A stretch of DNA of 64,000 nucleotides from JAKFDI01 sp044508835 (GCA_044508835.1 JBIQHD010000005.1:132816-196815); one strand, 5' to 3'; positions 25,635 to 34,639 are shown, counted from the first letter of the stretch. Notes: generated from the letters alone by a model not told the origin. Translations and numbers: made by a program.

Positions 25635-26621
25635 TCAGGGAAGCGCCGCGCCGCGCGCGCGGCGCCGGAAGTCGCCCGGCGGCTGGCCGACGTGGCGGCG
25701 AAACAGCCGCGAGAACGTCGCCACGTCCTCGTAGCCCACGGCCGACACCACCTGGCCGAGGCTCAGGCCGCCGCGCTCCAGCAGCTGCCGGGCCCGCTCG
25801 ACGCGCGCCTGCTGCAGCCAGCGCAGCGGCGTGCTGCCGGTGTCGGCCCGGTAGCGGCGCAGCAGCGTGCGCGTGCTGGCGTTGAACGCCCGCGCCAGCG
25901 TCGGCAGGTCATAGGGCTGCGCCAGGCGCGCGGCGAGCCACCGGTTGACCCGGGTGGCGAACGTGGCCGGCGGCGCGGGCAGCAGGGCGTTGTCGACATA
26001 GGGCTTCTGCGTGCCGCGCCGCGCCTCCACCAGCGCCATCCGCGCCGCCGCGCGCGCGACGCGCTCGCCGAAATGGCGGCGCACCAGGTGCAGCCCCAGG
26101 TCCACGGCGCTGGTCACGGCGCCGGCGGTGACGAGGCCCTCGTCCTCGCACAGCAGCGCCTGCGGCTGCAGGTCGACCGCGGGGAAGCGCTCGGCGAACT
26201 CGCGCTCGAACGGCCACGACGTGGCCGCGCGCCGGCCGTCGAGCACGCCGGCCTCGGCAAGCAGGAAGCTGCCCATGCAGACGGAGGCGAGTGGCACGCC
26301 CGCGGCATGGCGGCGCCGGAGCAGCGCGACCTCGGCCTGCAGGCCGGCCGCCTTGCGCGGCCACTGCCCGAAGCGCTCGACCTCGATGCCGGGAACCACC
26401 AGCAGGTGCGGCCGCCGGCGCAAGGCCCCGGCCTGCACGCGCAGGCCGCCGGCCAGCGCCACCTCGCCGCGGCGGACCGCGACGAGGCGCGTCGCGAACG
26501 GCGCGAGGTGGCCCAGGCCCATGCCCGCCGCCAGGTGGTTGGCGATGACCAGCAGATCGGCCAGGCCGAACACGGTGAGGCCCATGCAGCCGGGGTAGAC
26601 GAGGATGGCGACGTCGTGCAT
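25635..26621 (-). CDS. GlxA family AraC-type transcriptional regulator
   Basis: About 328 residues. The N-terminal half is a DJ-1/PfpI-like domain (HDVAILVYPGCMGLTVFGLADLLVIAN; LASVCMGSFLLAEAGVLDGRRAATSWPFEREFAERFP, Cys in the nucleophile-elbow position). The C-terminal half has two AraC helix-turn-helix units: YDLPTLARAFNASTRTLLRRYRADTGSTPLRWLQQARVERARQLLE and SLGQVVSAVGYEDVATFSRLFRRHVGQPPGDFRRR. Starts at 26621 or 26648 are possible; TAAATT just upstream of 26648 could be a -10 giving a leaderless message. It converges on the sulfatase operon, 24 bases after its stop. The target is unknown. Confidence 0.9.
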   Translation of the reverse strand: MHDVAILVYPGCMGLTVFGLADLLVIANHLAAGMGLGHLAPFATRLVAVRRGEVALAGGLRVQAGALRRRPHLLVVPGIEVERFGQWPRKAAGLQAEVALLRRRHAAGVPLASVCMGSFLLAEAGVLDGRRAATSWPFEREFAERFPAVDLQPQALLCEDEGLVTAGAVTSAVDLGLHLVRRHFGERVARAAARMALVEARRGTQKPYVDNALLPAPPATFATRVNRWLAARLAQPYDLPTLARAFNASTRTLLRRYRADTGSTPLRWLQQARVERARQLLERGGLSLGQVVSAVGYEDVATFSRLFRRHVGQPPGDFRRRARGAALP

Positions 26622-26740
26622 GGGGGCGGAGGAGGCGATTGGCGGCATCGACCAGAATTTAGGCGATCCCGCCACTGGCGCGCAGGCGCCGGGCCTTCGA
26701 GCATGGCGCCATCGCAACCCGCGCGAACGCGCACCTTCCG

Positions 26741-27364
26741 ATGGACTACTTCTTCTCCCCGCTCGCCTGCTCGATGGCCGGGCGCGTGCTGATCCTCGAG
26801 GCCGGGCTGCCGGTGGCCATGCACCCGGTGTCGCTGCAGCGCAAGCAGACCGCCGGCGGCGAAGACTTCCACGCCGTGTCGGCGCTCGGCCAGGTGCCGG
26901 TGCTGCGCCTGGACGACGGCCGCAGGCTGACCGAGAACATCGCCGTGCTGCACGTGCTGGCCGACCTCGCCCCGTCGCACGCCTACCTGCCGGCGCGCGA
27001 CACCGCCACGGGCCAGGCCGCGCTGCAGTGGCTGGCCTTCAGCGCGACCGAAGTGCACAAGCTGTGCCTCTACCCGATGTTCACCCGCCAGTCGCCGGAG
27101 GCGGTGAAGGACTGGTCGCGCGCGCAGCTCCCGCGGCGCCTGGCCGTCGCGGCCCGGCAGCTGGACGACACGCCCTGGCTGGCGGGCGACGCCTTCACCG
27201 CGGCCGACGCCCACTTCGGCTGGGCGCTGGCGCTGTGCCGCCTCGCCCGCGTGGACGGCGCGGGCGAGGGATCGCTCGCCCGCTACTGGGGCCAGCTTCA
27301 ATCGCGCCCGGCGTTCGCCGCCTGCCTGGAGGAGGAGCGGTCGCTTTACGACCGGCACGCCTGA
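26741..27364 (+). CDS. Glutathione S-transferase family protein
   Basis: A 207-residue GST. The N-terminal thioredoxin-like half begins MDYFFSPLACSMAGRVLILEAG, with Ser/Cys near residues 6-11 as the candidate glutathione-thiol residue; ALGQVPVLRLDDGRRLTENIAVLHVLAD contains the cis-Pro (QVPVL) and the E-N/S glutathione gamma-glutamyl site. The helical C-terminal half ends with WLAGDAFTAADAHFGWAL, including the N-capping-box-like TAADA. It is divergent from the GlxA-type regulator (119 bases between starts), which could control it. The substrate is unknown; 78 bases separate it from the formate dehydrogenase locus. Confidence 0.9.
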   Translation: MDYFFSPLACSMAGRVLILEAGLPVAMHPVSLQRKQTAGGEDFHAVSALGQVPVLRLDDGRRLTENIAVLHVLADLAPSHAYLPARDTATGQAALQWLAFSATEVHKLCLYPMFTRQSPEAVKDWSRAQLPRRLAVAARQLDDTPWLAGDAFTAADAHFGWALALCRLARVDGAGEGSLARYWGQLQSRPAFAACLEEERSLYDRHA

Positions 27365-27442
27365 CAGCACCGCCGCCGGCCGCGGCGCACCACAAGGAAT
27401 CCCCGATGCGCGTCGGGTTGCGTTCCGGCCTAGACTGCACCT

Positions 27443-27952
27443 ATGCAAGCGACAGCACAGGTCCCGTCCACCGGGCGCCCCTCGGTGCGCGTGGCGGTGG
27501 TGATGGAGCGCGAGGCCCGCCCCAATCCGTGGGAAGACTGGCGCTTCCGCCCCGTCGAGGTGGTGGCCGACGAGGCCGTCTTCGGCGCCGAGCCGCGCGT
27601 GCTGCGCGACGACGGCCGCATCAGTCGCACCCTCTTTCCCGGCTTCACGCTCGAGCTCTTCCGCGACGAGGGCGAGGGCTACCACCTCAACCTGCGCACC
27701 GGCACGCCGGTGTGGTTCGTGATGTGGCGCCGCGACGACGAGGACCCGTCGCGCGCCTGGCCGGAAACCGTGAGCGTGTCCTACAACGAGGCCGGCCGCT
27801 GGCTCGACGCGCAGGAGCGGGTGGACAACGTGCCGCTGCAGCCCGAGCTCGCCGCCTGGCTGCAGGCCTACACCGACGCCCACTACCGCCCCGAGCCGAA
27901 GAAGCGCCGGCGGCCGCAGTCGTTTCTGCCCCCCGAGCAGAGGCAGGCATGA
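27443..27952 (+). CDS. DUF3305 domain-containing protein of the formate dehydrogenase locus
   Basis: A 169-residue cytoplasmic protein matching, by recall, the DUF3305 family that precedes periplasmic formate dehydrogenase genes in Burkholderiales and relatives: VRVAVVMEREARPNPWEDWRFRPVEVV, FPGFTLELFRDEGEGYHLNLRTGTPVWFVMWR and VSVSYNEAGRWLDAQERVDNVPLQPE. Its function is not known. A TAGACT hexamer at 27431-27436 ends only 6 bases before the ATG, and no Shine-Dalgarno is visible, so the message may be leaderless. The stop overlaps the DUF3306 start (ATGA). Confidence 0.85.
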   Translation: MQATAQVPSTGRPSVRVAVVMEREARPNPWEDWRFRPVEVVADEAVFGAEPRVLRDDGRISRTLFPGFTLELFRDEGEGYHLNLRTGTPVWFVMWRRDDEDPSRAWPETVSVSYNEAGRWLDAQERVDNVPLQPELAAWLQAYTDAHYRPEPKKRRRPQSFLPPEQRQA

Positions 27953-28542
27953 ACGGGGACGACGGCTTCCTCTCGCGCTGGTCGCGCCGCAAGACGCTGG
28001 TGCGCGAAGGCGCGGCGGTGGAGCCCGAGGCCCGGGTGCCGGTGCCCGCGGCGCCGGTACCGCAGGCGGAAATCGCGGCGGCGCCCGCCCCCGTGCCCCG
28101 GCAGGAACCGCCCGAAGCCCCCGCCGCGCCGCTGCCCACGATGGAGGACGTGGCGCGGCTCACGCGCAGCTCCGACTTCTCCGCCTACGTAGCGCCCGGG
28201 GTCGACGAGGACGTGAAGCGCGCCGCGATGAAGAAGCTCTTCTCCGACCCGCGCTACAACGTGATGGACGGGCTGGACGTGTACATCGACGACTACACGC
28301 AGACCACGCCCATCCCGCCGGCGCTGCTGCGCACGATGGCCCAGGCGGCGGCCCTGAAGCTGTTCGACGACGAACCCGGAGCGCACGCCGCCGTGGGCGC
28401 CGACGCGCAGGCGCCGGGCGCCGGACCGACTCCCGCAACGCAAGATGTCCCCGAAGGCGCGGCCGATGAAGACCCTGATCTGCGACTGCAACAAGACGAT
28501 GCCGCTGGACGGCCCGGGGCTGCTGAAGGCGCTCGGGCCTGA
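27949..28542 (+). CDS. DUF3306 domain-containing protein
   Basis: A 197-residue protein of the DUF3306 type by recall: FLSRWSRRKTLVREG near the N-terminus, a Pro/Ala-rich linker (about residues 28-60), then the conserved TRSSDFSAYVAPGVDEDVKRAAMKKLFSDPRYNVMDGLDVYIDDYTQTTPIPPALLRTM. The family is linked to formate dehydrogenase loci and has no assigned activity. The gene overlaps the start of the downstream polyferredoxin by 77 bases in another frame, an unusually long overlap that suggests translational coupling. The C-terminal 25 residues are read in that overlap. Confidence 0.82.
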   Translation: MNGDDGFLSRWSRRKTLVREGAAVEPEARVPVPAAPVPQAEIAAAPAPVPRQEPPEAPAAPLPTMEDVARLTRSSDFSAYVAPGVDEDVKRAAMKKLFSDPRYNVMDGLDVYIDDYTQTTPIPPALLRTMAQAAALKLFDDEPGAHAAVGADAQAPGAGPTPATQDVPEGAADEDPDLRLQQDDAAGRPGAAEGARA

Positions 28543-30622
28543 GGCCGGCAACGGGCTGCAGACCGTCCACACCACGCTGTGCCGGCGCGAGGCCGGCGCC
28601 TTCCAGCGCGCGGCCCGAAGCGGCGAGGAACTGCTCGTCGCCTGCACCCAGGAAAGCCGCCTCTTCCTCGAACTCAACGCCGAGACCGAGGGCACGCGCA
28701 GCGTCGAGGAGCGGCCGATCCGCTTCGTCGACATCCGCGAGACGGGCGGCTGGTCGAAGGACGCGGCCGCCGCCCCGGCGGCGCTCACGCCCAAGATCGC
28801 CGCGCTGCTGGCCGCGGCGCAGCTGCCTGAGCCCGAGCCGGTGCCGAGCGTGAGCTACGAAAGCCGCGGCCGCCTGCTGGTGATCGGCGCGGCCGACGCC
28901 GCCGAGCGCGCCGCACGGCTGCTGGGCGACACGCTGGACGTGACGCTGCTCGTCACGACGGCCGGCACGGCGCTGCCGCAGGCGCACCGTGACCCGGTGC
29001 ACGCCGGCACGCTGACGCGGCTCACCGGCTGGCTCGGCGCCTTCGAGGCCGCGTGGGAGCAGCGCAACCCGATCGACCTCGACCTGTGCACGCGCTGCAA
29101 CGCCTGCCTGCCGGCCTGCCCCGAGGGGGCGATCGGCCTCGACTACCAGATCGACCTGGACCGCTGCCGCGCGCACCGCGACTGCGTGCAGGCCTGCGGC
29201 GCGGCGGCGGCCATCGACTTCGAGCGGGCGCCGGAGACCTTCGACGAGCGCTTCGACCTGGTGCTGGACCTCGGCCGCGAGCCGTTCATCCGCCTGCACC
29301 AGCCGCCGCAGGGCTACGTGCACGCGCCGGACGACGCGGCGCTGCTGTCGGCCGCGCTCACGCTGCGCGACCTGGTGGGCGAGTTCGAGAAGCCGAAGTT
29401 CTTCCGCTACGAACAGAGGCTGTGCGCCCACAGCCGCAACGAGCGGATCGGCTGCACCGCCTGCATCGACGTGTGCTCGGCGCAGGCCATCCGCAGCGAC
29501 GCCTCGCTCAAGGGCCGCACCGGCGGCGGCGGCATCGTGGTGGAGCCGCACCTGTGCGCGGGCTGCGGCGCCTGCACCACCGTCTGCCCGAGCGGCGCGA
29601 TCCGCTACGCCACGCCCGACACGCCCACGCAAGGGCAACGCCTGCGCACCCTGCTCTCCACCTGGCAGCGCGCCGGCGGCAACGCGGCGGCCGGGCCGCC
29701 GGCGCTGCTGGTACACAGCCGCGGCGCGGGCGCGGCGCTGATCGGCGAGCTCGGCCGCGCCGCGCGAACGCGGGCGCACCTGCGCGGCATTCCGGCGCGC
29801 GTGCTGCCGCTGGACGTGTGGCACACCGCCTCGGTGGGCATGGACCTGTGGCTCTCGGCCATCGCCTACGGCGCCTCGCAGGTCTGGGTGCTGATGACCG
29901 ACGAGGAGGCGCCCGAGTACCGCGGCGCCGTGGCCGATCAGATGGCGGTGGCGCAGGCCCTCCTGCACGGGCTCGGGCTGCCGGGCGAGCACCTGCGGAT
30001 CGTGTCGGCCGACGACGTGCAGGCGCTGGATGCCGCGCTGCAGGCGCCCCCGGCCGCCGTGGTGCGGCGCTGCGCGACCTTCGCGGTGCAGGCCGACAAG
30101 CGCAGCACGCTCGACCTCGCCATCGACCACCTGATGCGCGAGGCCGCATCCGTGCCCGAGGCGATCGAGCTGCCACGCGCCGGCAGCCCCTTCGGCAGCC
30201 TCGCGGTCGACGGCGACCGCTGCACGCTGTGCCTGTCGTGCGTGGGCGCCTGCCCCGAGTCGGCGCTGGCCGACAACCCCGAGCAGCCGCAGCTTCGCTT
30301 CATCGAGAAGAACTGCGTGCAGTGCGGCCTGTGCGCCACCACCTGCCCCGAGCAGGCGATCACGCTGCAGCCGCGGCTGTGGCTGGCCGACGACGGCAAG
30401 GCGCGCCGCGAGCCGCGCGTGCTCGCCGAGGCGCAGCCCTTTGCCTGCGTGCGCTGCGGCAAGCCCTTCGGCACGCTGCGCGCGATCGAGGCCATCATCG
30501 GCCGGCTGGCCGGGCATGCCATGTTCCAGGGCGCGGCCGCCGAGCGGCTGAAGATGTGCGGCGACTGCCGGGTGATCGACATGCACACCGACCCGCACGA
30601 AGTGAAGATCACCGAGTTGTGA
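28466..30622 (+). CDS. Large 4Fe-4S polyferredoxin of the formate dehydrogenase locus
   Basis: A 718-residue cytoplasmic iron-sulfur protein. Cys-rich motifs occur in order: LCDCNKTM (N-terminal), CTRCNACLPACPEG (about residues 209-222), CRAHRDCVQACG, CTACIDVCSAQ, CAGCGACTTVCPSG, then CTLCLSCVGACPES, CVQCGLCATTCPEQ and a late CVRCGKPFG with CGDCR. That suggests several clusters. By recall it is the conserved gene between DUF3306 and TorD in Burkholderiales formate dehydrogenase loci; its role (electron donor or cluster/cofactor handling) is unassigned. Start at 28466 gives MKTLICDCNKTM. It is followed after 10 bases by the TorD gene. Confidence 0.85.
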   Translation: MKTLICDCNKTMPLDGPGLLKALGPEAGNGLQTVHTTLCRREAGAFQRAARSGEELLVACTQESRLFLELNAETEGTRSVEERPIRFVDIRETGGWSKDAAAAPAALTPKIAALLAAAQLPEPEPVPSVSYESRGRLLVIGAADAAERAARLLGDTLDVTLLVTTAGTALPQAHRDPVHAGTLTRLTGWLGAFEAAWEQRNPIDLDLCTRCNACLPACPEGAIGLDYQIDLDRCRAHRDCVQACGAAAAIDFERAPETFDERFDLVLDLGREPFIRLHQPPQGYVHAPDDAALLSAALTLRDLVGEFEKPKFFRYEQRLCAHSRNERIGCTACIDVCSAQAIRSDASLKGRTGGGGIVVEPHLCAGCGACTTVCPSGAIRYATPDTPTQGQRLRTLLSTWQRAGGNAAAGPPALLVHSRGAGAALIGELGRAARTRAHLRGIPARVLPLDVWHTASVGMDLWLSAIAYGASQVWVLMTDEEAPEYRGAVADQMAVAQALLHGLGLPGEHLRIVSADDVQALDAALQAPPAAVVRRCATFAVQADKRSTLDLAIDHLMREAASVPEAIELPRAGSPFGSLAVDGDRCTLCLSCVGACPESALADNPEQPQLRFIEKNCVQCGLCATTCPEQAITLQPRLWLADDGKARREPRVLAEAQPFACVRCGKPFGTLRAIEAIIGRLAGHAMFQGAAAERLKMCGDCRVIDMHTDPHEVKITEL

Positions 30623-30632
30623 AGCCGACGCC

Positions 30633-31265
30633 ATGAGCACGACGCACGCGCTGCAGTTCAGCCCGCCGCCGGACGACGGCGAAGAGCGGGCCCGGGCCGA
30701 GGTCTACGGCCTGCTGGCCCACCTGTTCCACGCGCCGCCCCCGCCGGCGCTGCACGAGCAGCTGCGCACCGCCGAGACCTCGGCGCCGGTGCCGGGCGCC
30801 TTCCTCGAGGCGAGCTGGCGCGAGTTGGTGGCGGCCGCGCGGCGCCTGCCGCCCGACGCCGTGCGCGACGAGTTCGACGACCTCTTCGTCGCCATCGGCA
30901 AGCCCGAGGTCTTCCTGTACGGCTCGTACTACATCGCCGGCGCGCTGAACGAGAAGCCGCTCGCCGCGCTACGCCACGACCTGCGCGCCCTCGGCCTCGA
31001 GCGGCCGCAGGCCGTCAGCGAGACCGAGGACCACCTCGCCAGCCTGTGCGAGGTGATGCGCTGGCTCATCACCGGCGACGACCTCGCCGTGAGCAACCTG
31101 GCGTCGCAGCAGCGCTTCTTCGACGCCCACCTGCGCGGCTGGACCGAGGCGCTGTGCGAGGCGCTCGCCGGGCATCCGCGGGCCGATTTCTACCGGGCGC
31201 TGGCGCTGTTCACGCGCGATTTCCTCGCCGTGGAGGGCCAGGCCTTCGATTTGCTGGACGCCTGA
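30633..31265 (+). CDS. TorD/DmsD family molybdoenzyme maturation chaperone
   Basis: A 210-residue all-helical chaperone. RAEVYGLLAHLFHAPPPPALHEQL and FDDLFVAIGKPEVFLYGSYYIAGALNEKPLAALRHDLRALGL are typical, and the family hallmark ETEDHLASLCEVMRWLI (E-x-DHL) is present. Such proteins bind the Tat signal peptide of a molybdo/tungsto-enzyme and delay export until the cofactor is inserted. The Tat-exported formate dehydrogenase catalytic subunit 400 bases downstream is the obvious client. It is followed by a 130-base gap with a palindrome (31306-31323) and a possible internal promoter. Confidence 0.92.
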   Translation: MSTTHALQFSPPPDDGEERARAEVYGLLAHLFHAPPPPALHEQLRTAETSAPVPGAFLEASWRELVAAARRLPPDAVRDEFDDLFVAIGKPEVFLYGSYYIAGALNEKPLAALRHDLRALGLERPQAVSETEDHLASLCEVMRWLITGDDLAVSNLASQQRFFDAHLRGWTEALCEALAGHPRADFYRALALFTRDFLAVEGQAFDLLDA

Positions 31266-31283
31266 GCGCCACCTGGGAGGACC

Positions 31284-31323
31284 TTGAGGACAACCCTGAT
31301 GACGCTATGCACTGCCGTGCATA
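31284..31323 (+). promoter_or_regulatory. Candidate promoter with 7-bp inverted repeat upstream of the Fdh core genes
   Basis: TTGAGG (31284-31289), a 16-base spacer and TATGCA (31306-31311) form a plausible sigma-70-like promoter. The -10 lies in TATGCAC-TGCC-GTGCATA (31306-31323), a perfect 7-bp inverted repeat, so a dimeric regulator could act here. The downstream leader (about 31324-31395) contains AAGGGGAA but no obvious terminator. Confidence 0.35.
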
Positions 31324-31395
31324 CATTCGGGTCAGGCAAGCGCCAGCCATAGGCGCAGCCTGCGGGAAGGGGAACGCTTCGCTGGAGCCGACGAC

Positions 31396-31632
31396 ATGAC
31401 GACCCAAGCCTTCGACCGCCCCCCGGGCGACGCGCCCGGCAACCCCCTCGGGCGCCGGCGCCTGCTGGCCGGCGCCGGCCTCGCCGGGGCGGCCGCCGTG
31501 GCGGCCAAGGCGCTGCCCGGCGCCCCGGCCGAGCCCGCCGACGTGGCGGCTGCCGCCACGCCGCCCGGCACCGCCGCCGGCTACCGCCTCACGCCGCACG
31601 TGCGGCGCTACTACGAAACCACCCGGGCCTGA
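31396..31632 (+). CDS. Formate dehydrogenase region Tat-target small protein
   Basis: A 78-residue protein: NPLGRRRLLAGAGLAGAAAVAAKALPGAPAEP is a Tat-like signal (GRRRLLAG), followed by a short tail ending YRLTPHVRRYYETTRA. This matches, by recall, the 'formate dehydrogenase region TAT target' family of small proteins found just before the catalytic subunit. The RR-x-L region and the absence of a further domain suggest it is exported or membrane-anchored with the enzyme. It is followed by GCAGGAGG and the fdhA ATG after 32 bases. Function not established. Confidence 0.8.
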   Translation: MTTQAFDRPPGDAPGNPLGRRRLLAGAGLAGAAAVAAKALPGAPAEPADVAAAATPPGTAAGYRLTPHVRRYYETTRA

Positions 31633-31664
31633 CCCGGGCCGATCACCGGTCCGCAGGAGGACAC

Positions 31665-34628
31665 ATGCTGCTCACACGCAAATCGTCCGGCGTGGGCGCC
31701 GCCGCGCCTTCGTCGTCGCTCGTGGCCGGGCTGGCGCGCGGCGTCTCGCGCGCGATTCCCACCATGGACCGCCGCGCCTTCCTGCGGCGTTCCGGCCTCG
31801 GCGTCGGCACCGGCCTCGCGGTGTCGCAGCTCGCGCTGGTGCAGCGCGCGAAGGCCGCCGATCCGGCGCCGGCCGCCGGCGGCAAGGGAGAGATCCAGGT
31901 GCGCCGCACCGTCTGCGGCCACTGCTCGGTCGGCTGCGCCTCGGACGCCATCGTGGAGAACGGCGTGTGGGTCCGCCAGGAGCCGGTGTTCGATTCCCCG
32001 CTGAACCTGGGCGCGCACTGCGCCAAGGGCGCCGCGCTGCGCGAGCACGGCCACGGCGAGTACCGGCTCAAGTACCCGATGAAGCTGGTCGACGGCAAGT
32101 ACCAGCGCATCGGCTGGGACCAGGCCCTGAAGGAAGTGAGCGAGAAGATGCTCGAGCTGAAGAAGCAGAGCGGGCCGGATTCGCTGTTCCTCGTGGGCTC
32201 GTCCAAGCACAACAACGAGCAGTCCTACCTGCTGCGCAAGTGGATCAGCCTGTGGGGCAGCAACAACTGCGACCACCAGGCGCGCATCTGCCACTCCACC
32301 ACGGTCGCGGGCGTCGCGAACACGTGGGGCTACGGCGCGATGACCAACTCCTACAACGACATGCGCAACGCCAAGGCGGCGCTGTACATCGGCTCCAACG
32401 CGGCCGAGGCGCACCCGGTGTCGATGCTGCACATGCTGCACGCGAAGGAGACGGGCACCAAGATGATCGTGGTCGACCCGCGCCGCACGCGCACCGCCGC
32501 CAAGGCCGACCAGTACATCCGCATCCGCTCGGGCTCGGACATCCCGTTCCTGTTCGGCATGCTGCACCACATCTTCAAGAACGGCTGGGAGGACAAGAAG
32601 TTCATCCACGACCGCGTCTACGGCATGGACAAGGTGCGCGAGGACGTGATGGCCAAGTGGACGCCCGACAAGGTGTTCGAGGCCTGCGGCGTGCCCGAGG
32701 AAGAGGTCTACCTCGCCGCCAAGACCATGGCCGAGAACCGCCCGAGCACGCTGGTGTGGTGCATGGGACAGACGCAGCACAGCATCGGCAACGCCATGGT
32801 GCGCGCCTCGTGCATCGTGCAGCTCGCGCTCGGCAACATCGGCGTGTCGGGCGGCGGCGCGAACATCTTCCGCGGCCACGACAACGTGCAGGGCGCGACC
32901 GACGTCGGCCCCAACCCCGATTCGCTGCCCGGCTACTACGGCCTGGCCGACGGCTCGTGGAAGCACTACGCCGCGGTGTGGGACCTCGACTTCGACTGGA
33001 TCAAGCAGCAGTACGCGCCGGGCATGATGAACAAGCCGGGCATGACGGTCTCGCGCTGGATCGACGGCGTGCTCGAGAAGAACGACCTGATCGACCAGCC
33101 CTCGAACCTGCGCGGCCTCGTCTTCTGGGGCCACGCGCCCAACTCGCAGTCGCGCGGCTACGAGATGAAGACGGCGATGGACAAGCTCGACCTGCTGGTC
33201 GTCATCGACCCGTATCCGTCGGCCACCGCCGCCATGGCGGCCATGCCGGGCAAGGACGGCGAGCTCAATCCCAACCGCGCCGTCTACCTGCTGCCCGCGT
33301 GCACGCAGTTCGAGACCAGCGGGTCGCTCACGGCCTCCAACCGCTCGCTGCAGTGGCGCGAGAAGGTGATCGAGCCGCTGTTCGAGTCGCGCACCGACCA
33401 CATGATCGCCTACCAGCTCGCCGAGAAGCTGGGCTTCGGCAAGGAGCTGGTCAAGAGCATGAAGCTCGTCTCCGCCAAGGGCGGCATGATGGAGCCCGAG
33501 CCCGAATCCATGCTCCGCGAGATCAACCGCAGCAACTGGACCATCGGCTACACCGGCCAGAGCCCCGAGCGGCTGAAGGCGCACATGCGCAACATGCACG
33601 TCTTCGACGTGAAGACGCTGCGCGCGAAGGGCGGCGTCGACAAGGAGACGGGCTACAAGCTCGACGGCGACTACTTCGGCCTGCCCTGGCCCTGCTACGG
33701 CACGCCCGAGATCAAGCACCCGGGCTCGCCCAACCTGTACGACACGTCCAAGCACATGATGGACGGCGGCGGCAACTTCCGCGCGAACTTCGGCGTGGAG
33801 CGCGACGGCGTCAACCTGCTCGCCGAGGACGGCTCGCACAGCAAGGGCTCGCCCATCACCACCGGCTACCCCGAGTTCGACCACGTGCTGCTGAAGAAGC
33901 TCGGCTGGTGGAACGACCTCACCGAGGCCGAGAAGACCGCCGCCGAAGGCAAGAACTGGAAGACCGACCTGTCCGGCGGCATCCAGCGCGTGGTGATGGC
34001 GCGCGGCTGCCACCCCTGGGGCAACGCCAAGGCGCGCGCGGTGGTGTGGAACTTCCCCGACGGCGTGCCGCAGCACCGCGAGCCCATCTACTCCACCCGG
34101 CCCGACCTCGTCGACAAGTACCCCACGCACGACGACAAGATGGCCTTCTGGCGCCTGCCCACGCTCTACAGGACGCTGCAGCAGAAGAACCGCGACATCG
34201 GCAAGACCTTCCCGCTCATCATGAGCTCCGGGCGGCTCACCGAGTACGAGGGCGGCGGCGAGGAGACCCGCTCCAACCCGTGGCTGGCCGAGCTGCAGCC
34301 GCACATGTTCGTGGAGATCAACCCGGCCGCCGCCAACGACCGCGGCATCCGCGACGGCGAGGACGTGTGGGTGTCCACGCCCACCGGCGCGCGGCTGAAG
34401 GTCAAGGCGCTGGTCACCGAGCGGGTGGACCGCGGCACGGTCTGGCTGCCCTTCCACTTCTCGGGTCACTGGCAGGGCCTGGACATGCTGCCCTACTACC
34501 CCGAAGGCGCCCACCCGGTGGTGCGCGGCGAGGCGGTCAACACCGGCACCACCTACGGCTACGACAGCGTGACGATGATGCAGGAGACCAAGACCACGGT
34601 GTGTCAGGTCGAGAGAGCCACCGCCTGA
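31665..34628 (+). CDS. fdhA: Periplasmic formate dehydrogenase catalytic (alpha) subunit, Tat-exported, Cys type
   Basis: A 987-residue bis-MGD oxidoreductase. The Tat signal MDRRAFLRRSGLGVGTGLAV starts at about residue 34. The [4Fe-4S] motif is RTVCGHCSVGCASDAIVENG with a later Cys in HCAKGAAL. In NNCDHQARICHSTTVAG the Mo/W ligand is Cys209, so no selenocysteine is used. Blocks GSNAAEAHPV, VDPRRTRTAAKAD and VWCMGQTQHSIGNA are typical of formate dehydrogenases. It oxidises formate in the periplasm and passes electrons to FdhB and the cytochrome b. A good ribosome binding site (GCAGGAGG) precedes the ATG. The tungstate importer nearby suggests tungsten may occupy the site. Confidence 0.96.
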   Translation: MLLTRKSSGVGAAAPSSSLVAGLARGVSRAIPTMDRRAFLRRSGLGVGTGLAVSQLALVQRAKAADPAPAAGGKGEIQVRRTVCGHCSVGCASDAIVENGVWVRQEPVFDSPLNLGAHCAKGAALREHGHGEYRLKYPMKLVDGKYQRIGWDQALKEVSEKMLELKKQSGPDSLFLVGSSKHNNEQSYLLRKWISLWGSNNCDHQARICHSTTVAGVANTWGYGAMTNSYNDMRNAKAALYIGSNAAEAHPVSMLHMLHAKETGTKMIVVDPRRTRTAAKADQYIRIRSGSDIPFLFGMLHHIFKNGWEDKKFIHDRVYGMDKVREDVMAKWTPDKVFEACGVPEEEVYLAAKTMAENRPSTLVWCMGQTQHSIGNAMVRASCIVQLALGNIGVSGGGANIFRGHDNVQGATDVGPNPDSLPGYYGLADGSWKHYAAVWDLDFDWIKQQYAPGMMNKPGMTVSRWIDGVLEKNDLIDQPSNLRGLVFWGHAPNSQSRGYEMKTAMDKLDLLVVIDPYPSATAAMAAMPGKDGELNPNRAVYLLPACTQFETSGSLTASNRSLQWREKVIEPLFESRTDHMIAYQLAEKLGFGKELVKSMKLVSAKGGMMEPEPESMLREINRSNWTIGYTGQSPERLKAHMRNMHVFDVKTLRAKGGVDKETGYKLDGDYFGLPWPCYGTPEIKHPGSPNLYDTSKHMMDGGGNFRANFGVERDGVNLLAEDGSHSKGSPITTGYPEFDHVLLKKLGWWNDLTEAEKTAAEGKNWKTDLSGGIQRVVMARGCHPWGNAKARAVVWNFPDGVPQHREPIYSTRPDLVDKYPTHDDKMAFWRLPTLYRTLQQKNRDIGKTFPLIMSSGRLTEYEGGGEETRSNPWLAELQPHMFVEINPAAANDRGIRDGEDVWVSTPTGARLKVKALVTERVDRGTVWLPFHFSGHWQGLDMLPYYPEGAHPVVRGEAVNTGTTYGYDSVTMMQETKTTVCQVERATA

Positions 34629-34639
34629 ATGAACGACAA

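Noticed and set aside
26741..27364. GST gene as part of the formate dehydrogenase operon
   Set aside because: It has its own divergent promoter region and a 78-base gap with a new -10-like element before DUF3305, and there is no functional link by family.
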